Shown here piece by piece: positions 62,837 through 64,000 of a DNA stretch of 64,000 nt; position 1 is the first letter of the stretch, and every line of letters starts with the position of its first letter. The stretch is taken from positions 1,473,488 to 1,537,487 of the forward strand of contig NZ_CP054306.1 in NCBI RefSeq assembly GCF_018282115.1, written 5' to 3'. The position numbers and the translations under genes are program-made. The DNA comes from Synechocystis sp. PCC 7338. GTDB lineage: Bacteria; Cyanobacteriota; Cyanobacteriia; Cyanobacteriales; Microcystaceae. The notes below the pieces were generated by a model. It ran no database searches, was not told the origin of the DNA, and worked only from the letters and a program-made list of their open reading frames with translations.

Positions 62837-64000
62837 TTATTTTGCTGCTGGGCAGTTGGGCGTAATTTGTAGTTGTTTGTTAACCATGGTTTGCCAGTTT
62901 TCATCTGCTTGCCATCTGCTAATAAAAGCATTTGACCCCACTAGCTCCTCCGTTGAAGATGCTGAAATACGACAAAAACGATCAATAGCAACTGGCACTA
63001 ATCCTTTTTTTGCTTGGTTTATGCCGGTACTAAATAATAGCTGATCCAGCTTTTTTTGACAGTTTTGATTAACATTATCAGAATTATTTACCATTTTTTC
63101 CTGTACTGTTTTAAGTTGTTCTTCTTCGTCGCTCCATGTTTGATTGCAGGCATCACCAGTGGTAGAGTTATTATTTTGTAACTGACTGCTTAGACCCAAT
63201 AAAGCTAAAGCTGAAAGAATTATTAAACTGAAGATACCAATACTCATTATTGTCTTTTTATCGATAAAAATACTAGATTTGGGTACCTCAGCAAATTGCA
63301 GATTTTGATTAATTTTACCAGTCGCAATCCAGTAAAGGGGATAAACTATGCCAAAGGGATTCCATGCGTTAGGAACTTTTATCCCTCCCGCCTCATGACA
63401 GTTAGGATTAAATGAGTTTCCAACCATACCATAGGCAGAACAAGCAAAATATTCAATCGCAAATTCACTCTGGCTATTCCAGTCTTCTAAAAGCTCATAG
63501 GTTAGGGGAAATGCCTTGCGGAAAAATCCCTTGAGGTCTTTAAGTGAATTCCAGATTTTCGGTTGATCTGCTTTGGAAATAACTATGGCTATCCTGTAGT
63601 TTTCATAGGTATGATTAGATAACTCTTGTCTGAATATTTCAATTCTTTCTCGATAATAATTATCTTTAGAAGACGGAGAGAGTCCGTCTACTATAATTAC
63701 TAGTCCAGAAGATATACTACATTCAAGCAAGAATTTTTGAGTTCTTTCTTCGTCTCTAAACTCTACTAAACCATCAAAATACTCACCAGCAGAATCTGCA
63801 CAATTCAAGTAAAAAGATTGTGTTTTTTGATCGATAAGTGAATAGCTACCTATGTCTACACGAAAGCTATATTCGGTCAGTGAGATATCAGTAGGACATA
63901 AAAGAAGTCCTTGTCTTAATGTATTATTTGCTGATTCAATAAGTCGATGAGAATTTCCACTAAGAGGTTCAACTTTTTTGATGGGCCAACTCATTTTCTT
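62837..64000 (-). CDS. Membrane-anchored GTPase-like protein, 5' end beyond the window
   Basis: At least 387 codons are open to the right edge. An ATG exists at 63992-63994, but the frame continues upstream without a stop and the missing part is functionally needed. Visible GTPase motifs are the G3-like NCADSAGEYFD near residue 64 (compare DTAGE), a hydrophobic GLVIIVDGLSP strand, the G4-like AIVISKADQ near 134 and the G5-like ACSAYG near 186. No P-loop is seen, so it should lie just off the window. One membrane helix follows (SIGIFSLIILSALALLGLSS near 255), with a Cys-containing extracytoplasmic tail. It resembles GTPases of bacterial signalling/conflict systems. It is convergent with the kinase-FGE gene, 6 bases apart. 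Confidence 0.7.
   Translation of the reverse strand, partial: KKMSWPIKKVEPLSGNSHRLIESANNTLRQGLLLCPTDISLTEYSFRVDIGSYSLIDQKTQSFYLNCADSAGEYFDGLVEFRDEERTQKFLLECSISSGLVIIVDGLSPSSKDNYYRERIEIFRQELSNHTYENYRIAIVISKADQPKIWNSLKDLKGFFRKAFPLTYELLEDWNSQSEFAIEYFACSAYGMVGNSFNPNCHEAGGIKVPNAWNPFGIVYPLYWIATGKINQNLQFAEVPKSSIFIDKKTIMSIGIFSLIILSALALLGLSSQLQNNNSTTGDACNQTWSDEEEQLKTVQEKMVNNSDNVNQNCQKKLDQLLFSTGINQAKKGLVPVAIDRFCRISASSTEELVGSNAFISRWQADENWQTMVNKQLQITPNCPAAK

Noticed and set aside
1-64000. CRISPR arrays, tRNA or rRNA genes, prophage, intact insertion sequences
   Set aside because: Gaps between genes were read for regular repeat-spacer patterns, cloverleaf-like T-loop sequences and transposase motifs; none was convincing.

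Overview
The window comes from a unicellular cyanobacterium and looks like Synechocystis (PCC 6803/6714 type). Evidence: the alkane pair ado/aar next to rfbA; the carboxysome gene ccmO beside accB and efp; a GlpX-type FBPase/SBPase; glycolate dehydrogenase GlcD; a groES-less second GroEL with a CIRCE operator; a cAMP-receptor-protein site before a pilin-like/chaperone pair; many cyanobacteria-only families (DUF3172, DUF3082, DUF3038, DUF4335); and the HIP1 octamer GCGATCGC scattered through most genes. Locus correspondences to PCC 6803 (such as sll0208/sll0209, slr1667/slr1668, sll0416, slr2094) are from memory, not from a search.

Layout. 0-2 kb: a diguanylate cyclase, a SiaB-like (DUF6272) ATPase and a STAS protein, forming a partner-switch/c-di-GMP module cut by the left edge. 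2-7.4 kb: DUF3172 protein, tandem-DUF190 protein with a cation/H+ antiporter-USP fusion, ruvX, ppx. 7.9-16.4 kb: a TpsB/Omp85-type outer-membrane protein, a GST, a double TrkA-N ion channel-like protein, dapF, a DegT aminotransferase and an atypical LuxR regulator. 16.5-20.1 kb: a MazF-type toxin-antitoxin pair, a CRP site, a secreted pilin-like protein with a PapD-like chaperone, a MITE-like repeat and a Uma2 nuclease. 20-26.3 kb: GNAT acetyltransferase, glpX, a TPR protein, a second MITE family, txlA, a candidate small RNA, glcD.

26.4-28.8 kb is a patchwork: a SemiSWEET-like gene, a degraded 3' copy of glcD, a gene remnant, an unknown gene coupled to a PIN ribonuclease, and a DUF488 stump. 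28.8-43 kb is conserved housekeeping: ccmO-accB-efp, a lumenal cyclophilin, menC, a hotdog thioesterase, DUF445, DUF3038/DUF4335, a kinase-FGE fusion, SIMPL and pentapeptide proteins, an ABC ATPase and groEL2. 43-55.6 kb: 2OG-Fe(II) oxygenase, y-type thioredoxin, DedA, LpxB-related protein, glyS, rfbA, ado, aar, cobU and uppP.

55.8-64 kb is the most unusual part. It is a compact phospho-signalling island: zinc-ribbon/kinase/TPR protein, pseudokinase-PP2C fusion, zinc-ribbon/FHA protein, a 65-residue unknown, a kinase-FGE(C-type-lectin-like) protein, and a membrane-anchored GTPase-like protein running off the right edge. The parts suggest one regulatory circuit (kinases write, PP2C erases, FHA reads, GTPase and FGE module act). 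This circuit is an inference. No rRNA, tRNA, CRISPR array, prophage or intact transposase was seen.
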